64,000 bases of DNA from Chromobacterium rhizoryzae (lineage in GTDB: Bacteria > Pseudomonadota > Gammaproteobacteria > Burkholderiales > Chromobacteriaceae), in contig NZ_CP066126.1 of the NCBI RefSeq assembly GCF_020544465.1, positions 2,852,001-2,916,000 of the forward strand, read 5' to 3'. Position 1 is the stretch's first letter, and each line of letters opens with the position of its first letter. The translations under genes and the position numbers were made by a program. The notes beneath the pieces were generated by a model. It was not told where the DNA came from. It was given only the letters and a program-made list of their open reading frames with translations, and made no database searches. Positions 29,501 to 40,173 of this stretch are shown here, piece after piece.

Positions 29501-29862
29501 CGCTGATTGACGACTCTGCGCAGAGCCATCCAACGCTTAAGCTGTTCCGGGCTATCGCCGACTCGCACACGAAGCTGCGCCAGCAAGCGCTCGCGTGCGT
29601 CAATTGCCCTGTCGCGCTCCTTTAAATTGGATTCATCGCCTGTCAGACGATAGTTCTGAGTGCTCATTTCCACTTGCGTGGTATCGCCGCGGATATGCGC
29701 CAACTGGTCCATGACCAGAACGCTGTTCGCCAGCCAGTGCGCGGCTTGACTGGCGTTGTCGACAACCTTCCAGATGGAAAGCGACAGCGCCGCTACAAAC
29801 AACATGGCAACGGCAATGGCGACTCGCAACTTGGCTTCAAATCGGTCTGGCAAAATGTCCAC
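26509..29862 (-). CDS. CHASE3-PAS-PAS-GAF-GGDEF-EAL membrane sensor, c-di-GMP phosphodiesterase
   Basis: 1117 residues from a GTG start. Domains: an N-terminal membrane helix (about 13-32), a periplasmic CHASE3-like sensor (to about 185), a second membrane helix (about 192-208, GITLYLLLAGTFFMV), two PAS domains (about 220-340 and 370-490), a GAF domain (about 520-680, with ACPLRVDGRVIGALTIYD), a GGDEF domain with RGDEF in place of GGDEF (about 800), and an EAL domain (about 850-1117). Catalytic EAL parts are intact: EALVRW, LEITESSVM, DDFGTGYSSLSYLQ, IKIDQSF and AEGVES. So hydrolysis of c-di-GMP is likely, and cyclase activity doubtful. It is alone, minus strand, between two related leader cassettes. 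Controls biofilm or motility, presumably from a membrane signal. Confidence 0.9.
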   Translation of the reverse strand: MDILPDRFEAKLRVAIAVAMLFVAALSLSIWKVVDNASQAAHWLANSVLVMDQLAHIRGDTTQVEMSTQNYRLTGDESNLKERDRAIDARERLLAQLRVRVGDSPEQLKRWMALRRVVNQRLAISREVERLYRQQGGTAASAYATQAPLRASRTQVYRLLDEMDREEHHVLERRQIDYERSQQWQLWWNGLSGITLYLLLAGTFFMVRRQWRALKASREALASSEESLAATLHSIGDAVVSVNAAGLITRCNRVAELLTGWPAAEAVGVPLSQILTVRRDKDDRAIDLLACGTRMVTQALHMPESWHGELVARDGRQCPISYTVAPIIASGGQLNGVVVVFHDSTAERDARLTILAQNALLTERVQDRSLRLVESEAHLDAILSAVPVLIAYVNADRLYVYVNEQYRQRFAPERVNITGCAVKEILGEERYDIACPRIDKALAGEPLDYDWQPFPGVWQNIRYVPKRNEQEEVIGYYVLGIDVTERKAAEEHIQLLNNELSQQVRELEHVSRALRTLSAGNRAMLRAKDEQELLDSSCRAIVEAGGYDTAVIWYGDGEAQELQPMAQCGFAGGLDELKGIVLGRADAAGGISITPTAVRTGKVQLARDMQNDSRYGALRALMYGAASGLACPLRVDGRVIGALTIYDKQADTFDDDEIDLLIEASADLAFGIGSLRAQREREQARAAMQQMLRHDQLTGLPNMLQFEEALTLAVVHASQEGRMLAVLQFNIERLGEINEVLGFAQGDQVLREFGARLRACLPAAALAARVRGDEFAVLLPGADAQEALVLVTAVTWTMTTAFEVAGLTLDVAARVGIALFPQHGGNVHDLLRHMGKAAQQAKQRGVAYCLYEPGKGETQAERLTLARELRHAIAQGELRLYLQPKVSLADGRICGAEALVRWQHPQHGLLGPSAFIDIAERSGLIHPLTEWVITATLELLQAWQRQRLMLPIAVNLSVRNLQDDALPDKLRLWQEQRSIRTGLLELEITESSVMLDPELALALLHELRCAGVALYVDDFGTGYSSLSYLQKLPVDYIKIDQSFVMNMSQDKDSAMIVKSTIELVHHLGRLVVAEGVESAADWQSLRELGCDYAQGYFIAAPMPAEQFAAWTTTFRAP

Positions 29863-30135
29863 CCCGGCGTGCTGACCCCAATCAATATCCTATATAGATA
29901 GTAAATTCCGCCACGGTAGAACAAGGCATTAACCAAGGGTTTGGTCTTGAGGCCCCACAAACTCCAGTCCGCTCCCCCTTGAAAATTCCAACTTGATGAA
30001 CCACGACGCATCCTTTGAAGGATGACAATCAAGAAACCCTCCTCTCCTCCGCCATTGGCTTGACGCCCCACCCCCGCCTCAGTACCCTGTGCCTCGCGCT
30101 GCGCCCAATACGCTGCGTAGGGCTGGCAAGCCCAG
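29863..30135. other. Upstream region of the EAL gene, no gene seen
   Basis: Contains the AT-rich stretch before the GTG of the EAL gene (29880-29940), a probable promoter site. No ORF convincing on either strand. Confidence 0.4.
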
Positions 30136-30333
30136 AAATGTATGATCGCAGACTCTTTTGTGTCCGCTTTGGCACAACTACGTCTGCTGCCACGCTGTAC
30201 CCATTCGGGTAGGCCGTGGCAGGGAGCTCCTTGTGGGCTGCCGGTCCTTGATCATACATACCGGTCTTGCCACCTTGTCACGTGCCTGTCCATGCCTCTC
30301 CGGGCAGGCTCTAAAGCTGACTAGGAGACCGCA
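30136..30333 (+). ncRNA. Structured leader RNA (c4-like) of the small gene at 30334
   Basis: Contains a strong hairpin ctgccacg...cgtggcag with an inner stem gtaccc/gggtag (30193-30226), then a second pairing block and the sequence cggtcttgccaccttgtc before a ribosome site (taggag). Related to the leaders at 26155 and, more weakly, 19481. Probably a translation-controlling RNA; family name not verified. Confidence 0.45.
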
Positions 30334-30624
30334 ATGACCCCTTCCCATCCGCACTCCGCTTTCGCCAAACCACCGCCTGATCCACAGAGCCAAACCCTGG
30401 CCGCCTGCGCCCTGGCCTTGAACTGCCTCGCCACCCTGCGTCACGCGCTTGACGCCTTCCAATCCCACGCCGCACAGTCACATCAACCCCGTTTGCAGCA
30501 TCTGGCCTGCGCCGCCACCGCGGTGCTGGACAATTGCGCCAGCCAGTTGCACAGTCTTTGCCCCGACGCCGTTCCCTGCCCGCGGAACGACAGGTTTCCA
30601 ACACTGACTTGGAGACCGCAATGA
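30334..30624 (+). CDS. Small Ala/Leu/Cys/His-rich protein of unknown function
   Basis: 96 residues, MTPSHPHSAFAKPPPDP, then a helical stretch LAACALALNCLATLRHALDAF and QHLACAATAVLDNCASQLHSLC. The start follows taggagaccgca. It resembles the small helical proteins (DUF3077-like layout) that many Pseudomonas and relatives carry in several copies. Ends ATGA over a second start (30621) with the same leader phrase (ggagaccgcaatgac). Paralogue of the decayed ORF at 26330. Confidence 0.55.
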   Translation: MTPSHPHSAFAKPPPDPQSQTLAACALALNCLATLRHALDAFQSHAAQSHQPRLQHLACAATAVLDNCASQLHSLCPDAVPCPRNDRFPTLTWRPQ

Positions 30625-30917
30625 CGCCTTCCCTCTCTTTCGCCACTGCCGCTAAACCGCCCCCGGCTGCCCGCTCTGTCAGACGCCCGCATCAGTCGGC
30701 GTTGAATTGTCATATTTTTAACAAATTAAGTTGTCATTCCTACCATCCTATGGTCTTATGCGTTGATGACAGCTGGGACCAAAGCCGTGACAGGGTTCCC
30801 GCGTCGTCAAACCGGATGTATGTGCTCAAGGATTGTTACTGCGCAAGCAGGCAAAACCTGATGACTTGGCTGAGGCCAAGCCGTCAGGTTTTTTTGTTTT
30901 CAGGGTGTGCGCTATGA
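30621..30917 (+). CDS. Small ORF coupled to the previous gene, probably truncated
   Basis: 98 codons beginning MTPSLSFATAAKPPP, the same start phrase as the gene before it. The first 20 residues are related to the upstream small gene but the rest (cysteine-containing, with no clear helix) runs across the bgl leader and its RAT, so it is probably an out-of-register remnant. Low confidence. Confidence 0.3.
   Translation: MTPSLSFATAAKPPPAARSVRRPHQSALNCHIFNKLSCHSYHPMVLCVDDSWDQSRDRVPASSNRMYVLKDCYCASRQNLMTWLRPSRQVFLFSGCAL
30830..30858 (+). promoter_or_regulatory. RAT (ribonucleic antiterminator) for BglG, before bglG
   Basis: Begins ggattgttactg and ends gcaggcaaaacc, near identical to the E. coli bgl RAT. 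Its 3' end (30854-30858) overlaps the terminator arm, so RAT bound by BglG and the terminator exclude each other. Confidence 0.9.
30854..30897 (+). terminator. Attenuation terminator upstream of bglG
   Basis: Arms aacctgatgacttgg / ccaagccgtcaggtt (13 of 15 pairs) followed by a T-run, directly joined to the RAT. Confidence 0.85.
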
Positions 30918-31732
30918 AAATCAGCAAAATCTTGAACAACAACGCGGCCCTCGTGTTGGACGAACACCAGCATGAGTTGGTGGCCATGGGCTGCGGCCTG
31001 GGGTTCCAAAAGCGCCCGGGAGACGCGCTGGACCCGGCCCGGATCGAAAAACTCTTCGCCTTGCAAAACCATGAGCTGACATCCCGCTTGAGCGAAGTCT
31101 TGAGCGGCATCCCCGCGGAGGTGATGGCGGTGTGCGCCGATATCCTCAGCCTGGCGAAAAAGCAATTGGGCAAACTGCCCGAGGAGGTGTATCTGGCGCT
31201 GCTGGATCACTGCCATTTCGCGATTGAACGCCAGCGCCAGGGCATTGCCCTCCACAACGCGCTGCAATGGGAAATGCGCAGGCTCTACCCAAGAGAGTTC
31301 GCCCTTGGCCAGCAAGCGCTGATGCTGATTGAGCAGCGCCTGGGTCTGAGCCTGCCGGAAGATGAAGCGGGGTTCATCGCCTGGCATTTGACCAATGCCC
31401 AAATATCAACCGAGGCTCTCGGGATGCAAGCCATTTCCCAATTGATGCAGCAGATACTCCGGATTGTCACCTACCAGCAAGGGCGTGAGCTTGACGAGCA
31501 AATGCTGAACTACCACCGCTTCATTGCCCACCTGAAGTTTTTTGCGCAACGCGTGTTGTCGCAGCAGACATTGCCTGTTGGAGACGCCTCCTTGCATGCG
31601 GCGGTGAAGGCAAGCTACCCGCAGGCGTGGCGCAGCGCGGAAAGCGTTAGAGGCTTTATTTGGGAGCAGTACCAGAAGGAACTTGAGTTGGACGAGATGA
31701 TGTTCCTCGCCATTCACATCAGCCGCCTGTAA
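30914..31732 (+). CDS. bglG: BglG-family transcription antiterminator
   Basis: 272 residues. N-terminal CAT RNA-binding domain (about 1-55, MKISKILNNNAALVLDEHQ) and two PRD domains (about 66-170 and 175-272), with His residues in LDHCHFAIERQ and other conserved sites. RNA-bound dimer formation is controlled by phosphorylation through BglF and HPr. The gene controls its own operon through the RAT before it and the one before bglF. The ATG is a few bases after the terminator; an in-frame start at 30833 lies inside the RAT and is rejected. Confidence 0.93.
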   Translation: MKISKILNNNAALVLDEHQHELVAMGCGLGFQKRPGDALDPARIEKLFALQNHELTSRLSEVLSGIPAEVMAVCADILSLAKKQLGKLPEEVYLALLDHCHFAIERQRQGIALHNALQWEMRRLYPREFALGQQALMLIEQRLGLSLPEDEAGFIAWHLTNAQISTEALGMQAISQLMQQILRIVTYQQGRELDEQMLNYHRFIAHLKFFAQRVLSQQTLPVGDASLHAAVKASYPQAWRSAESVRGFIWEQYQKELELDEMMFLAIHISRL

Positions 31733-31779
31733 GCCTGATCTTTACTCGCCGGCGGCTTTGAGCCGCAGAGACATCAATA

Positions 31780-33740
<1,961 letters not shown>

Positions 33741-33759
33741 CCACCGCATCAGGAGATGA

Positions 33760-35160
<1,401 letters not shown>

Positions 35161-35282
35161 TCGCAGAAACGGGAACATTCGCGGCCCGCCAACAGCGGGC
35201 CAAGCCATAGCAGGCGCTGCCATAGGCCAGGAGCGGGCTTTGCCCGCGCCTAGGCAGCCGCCGGAAAGATCAGGAGACAAAC

Positions 35283-36671
35283 ATGCCTACCTTGTTCTCT
35301 ACCGCCCCGCGTCGCGGTCCCTTGGCTTTGGCGCTGAGCTTAGGGGTATTGCTAAGCCCCGATGTCATTCAAGCCGAAAGCCAAAACCCGGCCTGGAACG
35401 GCACGGTTCTGGGCTTCGAACCGCAGGCCGGCGACTTGCTCAGCACCGATACCGGTATTCGCAACCGGCTGGAACAATATGGTTTTCGTTATCGCCTGGC
35501 CCACGTCAGCCAAACCGCCTACAACGCCAAAGGCGGTTACAACAAGGACAAGAAAGCCGAATACATCGACCAGTTTTCGCTGACCTTCAGCCAAAGCCTG
35601 GAGGCGCTGACCGGCATGCCCGATGCCGCGATCGAGGGCAATATCGTCAACCGCAATCATGACAACAATCTGACCAGCACGCGGCTGCAAGACCCACGCG
35701 TCGGTTTCAACGATCTGGCGCAGGAAAGCTGGGGCGGCCAGTCCATTACCCGGCTGGGCTGGCTGACCTTCCGTCGCAGCTTTCTCGACGGCAGATTGCA
35801 GTGGCGGATAGGACTGATGAACAAGGTGCAGGACTTCGACCAGATCATTCCCTGCGATTTCCAGACCTTGAATCTGTGCGGAGGAAAATCCGCCGGCTCG
35901 CGCACTTGGTACAACTGGAACGTGCACTACTGGGGCACAAGCTTACAGTACCGGCTCACTCCGGAAGTCACCCTGAAAACCGGCCTGCTGGAACAGAACC
36001 CGCAAGCGCCATCACGCAGCCACGCCTGGAGCGTATCCACCGACGGCAGCCGCGGCATCCTGCTGCCGCTGGAAGCGGAATGGAAAACCCGCCATTTTGG
36101 CCTGCCAGGCATTTACATGCTGGGATTGCTCTATACCAATGCCAAGCAACGCGACTTCTACGCCGGAGCATCCGGAGGCGCGGGAACGGACGACCCCGCG
36201 GGGTATCGGCACTACCGCAATACTTGGTATCTGTACACCGGCTTCAATCAACAGCTGACTCGCCGCCTTGAAACAGCCAACCGCGGGCTCAGCCTCTCCT
36301 GGAGCTTGGGCGTGGCCGATCAACGCAGCAACGCCCGGTCCTATGCCAGCTCCTTGTCCTTACGCTATCGCGGACCATTTGATGCCCGGCCAAATGACTG
36401 GCTGGCCTTGGGCGTATCCAAATTTCAGGCCAGCCCCAACTGGCGCCGCAGCCAGAACCTGCTGAATCAGCGAGCCGGCGTCAGCGACTATCAGGACCCG
36501 CTTTACGCGCCGCTGCCGGAATCCTCGGTCAACGCCGAATTGATCTACCGCTACCAGGTCTGGCCCTGGCTGGAGTTGCAACCCGGACTCCAATACTGGG
36601 TGCGGCCGGGAGGGCTGGTTCAGACGCCCAATGCCTGGGTCGTGGGCCTAAAAACCACCCTCAACTTCTGA
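35283..36671 (+). CDS. OprB-like carbohydrate-selective outer membrane porin
   Basis: 462 residues with a signal peptide (about 1-31, ending DVIQA). The mature part is a run of alternating strands with many aromatic girdle residues and ends in Phe (VVGLKTTLNF), as beta-barrels do. Patterns WRIGLMNKVQDFDQ and GVSKFQASPNW agree with the OprB family. Placed 122 bp after the glucosidase and very likely lets glucosides through the outer membrane. Family call is by pattern, not alignment. Confidence 0.8.
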   Translation: MPTLFSTAPRRGPLALALSLGVLLSPDVIQAESQNPAWNGTVLGFEPQAGDLLSTDTGIRNRLEQYGFRYRLAHVSQTAYNAKGGYNKDKKAEYIDQFSLTFSQSLEALTGMPDAAIEGNIVNRNHDNNLTSTRLQDPRVGFNDLAQESWGGQSITRLGWLTFRRSFLDGRLQWRIGLMNKVQDFDQIIPCDFQTLNLCGGKSAGSRTWYNWNVHYWGTSLQYRLTPEVTLKTGLLEQNPQAPSRSHAWSVSTDGSRGILLPLEAEWKTRHFGLPGIYMLGLLYTNAKQRDFYAGASGGAGTDDPAGYRHYRNTWYLYTGFNQQLTRRLETANRGLSLSWSLGVADQRSNARSYASSLSLRYRGPFDARPNDWLALGVSKFQASPNWRRSQNLLNQRAGVSDYQDPLYAPLPESSVNAELIYRYQVWPWLELQPGLQYWVRPGGLVQTPNAWVVGLKTTLNF

Positions 36672-36721
36672 TATCGCCAATCTTCTTGAGTTTTTCAGAG
36701 GGGTCAAACCTAAGGAATGCC

Positions 36722-37030
36722 ATGACAACGACCTTGCCCGCCATGGAGCAATTAAGGCGCTTGAACCAGAACCTGAGCAATACACAGGACCAGAGCGCCT
36801 TGCCGCAGCTTGGCCGGCAACTGGCCCGGCAATGCGAAGAGATGGACGCCCGTCTGACGCAGGGCCTGATCGACATCCGAGCCGCCCATCTCGGCCTGCA
36901 GGCCATCCTGACCCTGCTGCAGCGCCGCGACGAGCCCTTGCTGTGGAGCAGCGAGGAAGCCGCGGCGCTGCTGGAGCCGCTGCAACAGCGCCTGAGCCAG
37001 GGCTTAAGCCGCATCAACCGCCTGGTCTAG
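36722..37030 (+). CDS. Small helical protein after the bgl operon, function unknown
   Basis: 102 residues starting MTTTLPAMEQLRRLNQNLS, with ribosome site aaggaa; an in-frame start at 36686 has none. It is nearly all helix and soluble, rich in Leu, Gln and Arg (LLQRRDEPLLW, LEPLQQRLSQGLSRINRLV). No PTS phosphorylation motif is visible, so a PTS role is not supported. 50 bp after the porin, convergent with the giant operon. Confidence 0.6.
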   Translation: MTTTLPAMEQLRRLNQNLSNTQDQSALPQLGRQLARQCEEMDARLTQGLIDIRAAHLGLQAILTLLQRRDEPLLWSSEEAAALLEPLQQRLSQGLSRINRLV

Positions 37031-37064
37031 CCCGCCTGGCCTCCCTGCCGGCGGCCGGCGGGCC

Positions 37065-40000
37065 TCAGGTGCCGCTCTCGCTCAACAGCCCCGCCAGGGT
37101 CAGCAGCCCGGACGCGCCGGTGGCGCCGTTGGGATCGGCGACATCCTCGCTCTGCGGGATGACCGACGCATCCGTCGGGCCCAGCCACAGCGGGGCCAGC
37201 CGGCTGAGGCCGCCTTGCATCAGCAGATCCGAGATCAGATCAAAGGCCGCGGCGGGCGATTGCAGGCGCAGCCATTCCGAGGCCGGCAGCCCCGCCGCGT
37301 CCGTTGGGCTCACCTGCAGCTTGGCCGCCATCAGTTGCCGGCGGAAGGCGCTCACCTTGCGGCTGTAACCGCCGGCGATGTCCCGATCGAACGAGGCCAC
37401 CGCCATGCTGCCGTCGAAGGTCATGCCGCGGCGCCGAAAATGGGTGGCGCCGCTCAGGCACCAGACGTCGTCGACAATGACGGTGGTGGTGCGCAGCTGC
37501 GCCCAGCGGCCGGGGAAGCCGCGCGGGTGGAACACCGCCACGCGCGCCGCGCCGGCGCTTTGCAGGATGTCCACGGCGTCCTTGCGCTGGGCGATCGCCC
37601 TGCGCACAAAGGGCGCGTACGCGGGCGCGAAGTCCGTCTCGCGCGGCAGGCAGACAATCACTTTCAGATTGGGGTTGGCCGCCATCCGGTCCGCTATCTT
37701 TTGCGCAAGGTCTATCTCATAGGCGGCGGGCGGGCCGCTGGGCCGCGCGGTGCGGGCGAAACCGGCGGTCTCGATGTAGATCAGTTCATCGGCCTCGCCG
37801 ATGGCGCGGGTCAGCGCCCAGAGCGAATCGCGGTTGCCGTGCTTGGAGACGAAGAATTCGCGCCGCACCGCGTTGATCAGCCGGTCTTCGTTGGAGATGG
37901 TGATGGACGGCGCGCTGCCCAGCCCCAAGGCGGCGGCCAGCTGGTTGAGCAGGTTCTGGAAGGTGATAGGCGAGGACGAGCCCAGCGGGTTGTCGTCGGG
38001 CAGCAAGGACAGCTCCGGCGTTTCGCATACCGCGCACACCGTTTCCAGCGCCACGCCCGAGGAGCTGCCGGGCGTGGCCGCCGGCGCGGCGGCGGGCGGG
38101 TTGAAGTTGTTGCCGCCGGACATGGCGATCCAGCCCGGCGTGCTGTCTCCGGGCAAGGGAAAGATGGGCTGGACGCGGCGCAGCGCGTGCTGGGCCAGGT
38201 CGTAAGCCAGCGCGCCGGTGACGCGCACGCCCGGCGCATGGGTGTCCGGGCCGGCGGGGTTGCCGGGGTTGGCGTTGGCGTGGTCCGCCGATCGGCTTTC
38301 GCGCGCCCAGCGGCCGCCGCTGAGCACCGCGTCCCAGTCCAGCCCCGCCGATACGTTGGCGCTGGGGACGCCGGTGACGACGATCGCGTCGAAGCGCGCC
38401 ATGGTGGGCATGCGCGGCCCTTGGCGCGGCTGGGTTTCGGACATCAGCGCGCGCGCCAGGTCCGCCGCGGTGGCCGGGGAGCCGCCCGGCGGCGTCACGG
38501 TGCGCGGCAGGCCGAAGAGCGGCACCGGGCAGATGGATTTGATGTTGTCCGGCCAGGCCGCCAGCGGGTCTCCGGCGGCGAAGGGGTCGGCCGGCGCGGC
38601 CGCCGGCCCGGCGGCGATGACGGCGCGCTGCGCCGCCCACATGCGCCGCCGCCCGGTGCGCGGCGCGATCACCAGGTCATAGACCAGGGTGCCGGGGCTG
38701 GGCAGCGGGTCCCCGGGCTTCAGGCCAAACGGGTTGCGCACCAGCACCTGCACCGGGCTGCCCGCCGCGGCGATCGCCGCGCCGCCGTCCGCGCGCAGGA
38801 AGGAGAGCTCCTCGCCTATGGCCTGGATCAGCTGGAAGCGCTGCGCGAAAACGCGCACGGTGGCGCCGCTGGGCGCGAAATCGGCCGGGATGGCCACCAC
38901 CACGTCGTTGGTTCCGGACCAGGCGGCGGTGACGCCGGCTGGCGGCGCCATGCCCGCGCCAAAGCCGGCATTGGTGTTGGGGCCGGGAAAAGCCGGCCAG
39001 TGCGCGCCCGCGCCCGGCGCGGCGGCGGTGCCCACGCCGGATTCAAAGGTGGGCGACACGGCGAACATCAGCGCGCCGGCGCCGGCCCCCATCATGCGTC
39101 CCGCCGTCTGAGACGCCGCGGCCAACATGTCCGGGCCGTCCGCCAGGTAATCCACGGTTACGCCGTCCCTGACCTGGGGCTGCAGGTCCGCCGGTATTTT
39201 CTGGTCGTCCGCGGGGATGCCGTTGACCGCGGAGGCGGTGCGGTTGCCGCGCAAATGCCAATCCAGGTCCACGGCGAAGGCGCGGACGAACTGGCGCGCC
39301 AGCGTCACGCCCGCCGGCAGATTGGGCACGGTGAGCGGTCCGGCCGACATGGTGCCGCCGCCGGCCCAGCCCAGGCGCAGCCTGGCCGCCGCGCCGGCTC
39401 CCGTGCCCGCCAGTTGCTGGCCGGCGCTCATGGCCACCAGCCCTGCCGCGCCCAGCGCCGTGGACGAGCCGCCGCCGGACGCCTGCCTTTCCACGCCGGG
39501 GCCGCCGCCCACCGCTGAAAACGCGCGCCCGTGCAACGTGGCCACCTGGGCGAGCACGCCGCCGGCCAGGCCGGCAATGCTGCGCACCCCGCCCGCCGCC
39601 GCGGGCGATACCGCGCCGGCGCTGATATCCAGCGCGGGAAACGCCGTTTGCAGATCGTCCAGCATGGCGGCCACCGCGACGGGGTCGACGATGAGTCCGC
39701 GCGCATCGTGAAAACTCAGCGCCGCGCCCGCGGCCCCGGCCGGCAGGTCATCGCCCGGATCGTAGCTGTGCGGCGAGACGTTGTCCGTCAGGCCGCGGAC
39801 AATCAGGGTATGCGGCACGGCGCGCACCTGGGGCTGCCCGGGCGCGGCGTAACGGCCGGCGGCCAGCGTCTCCAGCCGCGCCGCCGCCTGCGGATGCAGG
39901 CGCAGCGCCGCGCCGGCCCCGCTCAGGGGCGCGCCGTCCGCCGCGCGGAACGCGGCCAGGCTGTCCAGGTATTCAAGAATGCCGCGCCACGGCGCTTTGG

Positions 40001-40163
40001 GCGCGCCGGCAAAGGCGAGCGTGAGCGCCGCGCCGTCAAACGCGGGGTTGGCCCCGCCCCAGCGAGGCCCCAGCCGCAGCGCGGTCAGCCCCAGCGCGTC
40101 CAGTCCGTGGTCCTTGAGCGCCTGCGCGGCGCCCGCCGGCGTCAACGTGAAAACCGTCACCAT
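37065..40163 (-). CDS. Giant operon protein 3 (1032 residues), degenerate phospholipase-D-like C-terminal region
   Basis: Start is the ATG at 40163 (MVTVFTLTPAGAAQALKDHG) with site aaggag; the frame open to 40373 overlaps the previous gene and is rejected. The first ~750 residues are Ala/Gly/Pro-rich and contain many strand-rich blocks and the runs GGGSSTALGAAG and PAAAPAATPGSSSG. Residues about 800-990 resemble PLD: IYIETAGFA, IADRMAANPNLKVIVCLPR, LRTTTVIVDDVWCLSGATHF and GSMAVASFD; the usual HxK is replaced by T-x-T-V, so catalytic activity is doubtful. Begins 10 bp after the stop of the preceding gene. No signal peptide, membrane helix, or known family for the N-terminal part. Confidence 0.7.
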   Translation of the reverse strand: MVTVFTLTPAGAAQALKDHGLDALGLTALRLGPRWGGANPAFDGAALTLAFAGAPKAPWRGILEYLDSLAAFRAADGAPLSGAGAALRLHPQAAARLETLAAGRYAAPGQPQVRAVPHTLIVRGLTDNVSPHSYDPGDDLPAGAAGAALSFHDARGLIVDPVAVAAMLDDLQTAFPALDISAGAVSPAAAGGVRSIAGLAGGVLAQVATLHGRAFSAVGGGPGVERQASGGGSSTALGAAGLVAMSAGQQLAGTGAGAAARLRLGWAGGGTMSAGPLTVPNLPAGVTLARQFVRAFAVDLDWHLRGNRTASAVNGIPADDQKIPADLQPQVRDGVTVDYLADGPDMLAAASQTAGRMMGAGAGALMFAVSPTFESGVGTAAAPGAGAHWPAFPGPNTNAGFGAGMAPPAGVTAAWSGTNDVVVAIPADFAPSGATVRVFAQRFQLIQAIGEELSFLRADGGAAIAAAGSPVQVLVRNPFGLKPGDPLPSPGTLVYDLVIAPRTGRRRMWAAQRAVIAAGPAAAPADPFAAGDPLAAWPDNIKSICPVPLFGLPRTVTPPGGSPATAADLARALMSETQPRQGPRMPTMARFDAIVVTGVPSANVSAGLDWDAVLSGGRWARESRSADHANANPGNPAGPDTHAPGVRVTGALAYDLAQHALRRVQPIFPLPGDSTPGWIAMSGGNNFNPPAAAPAATPGSSSGVALETVCAVCETPELSLLPDDNPLGSSSPITFQNLLNQLAAALGLGSAPSITISNEDRLINAVRREFFVSKHGNRDSLWALTRAIGEADELIYIETAGFARTARPSGPPAAYEIDLAQKIADRMAANPNLKVIVCLPRETDFAPAYAPFVRRAIAQRKDAVDILQSAGAARVAVFHPRGFPGRWAQLRTTTVIVDDVWCLSGATHFRRRGMTFDGSMAVASFDRDIAGGYSRKVSAFRRQLMAAKLQVSPTDAAGLPASEWLRLQSPAAAFDLISDLLMQGGLSRLAPLWLGPTDASVIPQSEDVADPNGATGASGLLTLAGLLSESGT

Positions 40164-40173
40164 GGCGCGCTCC

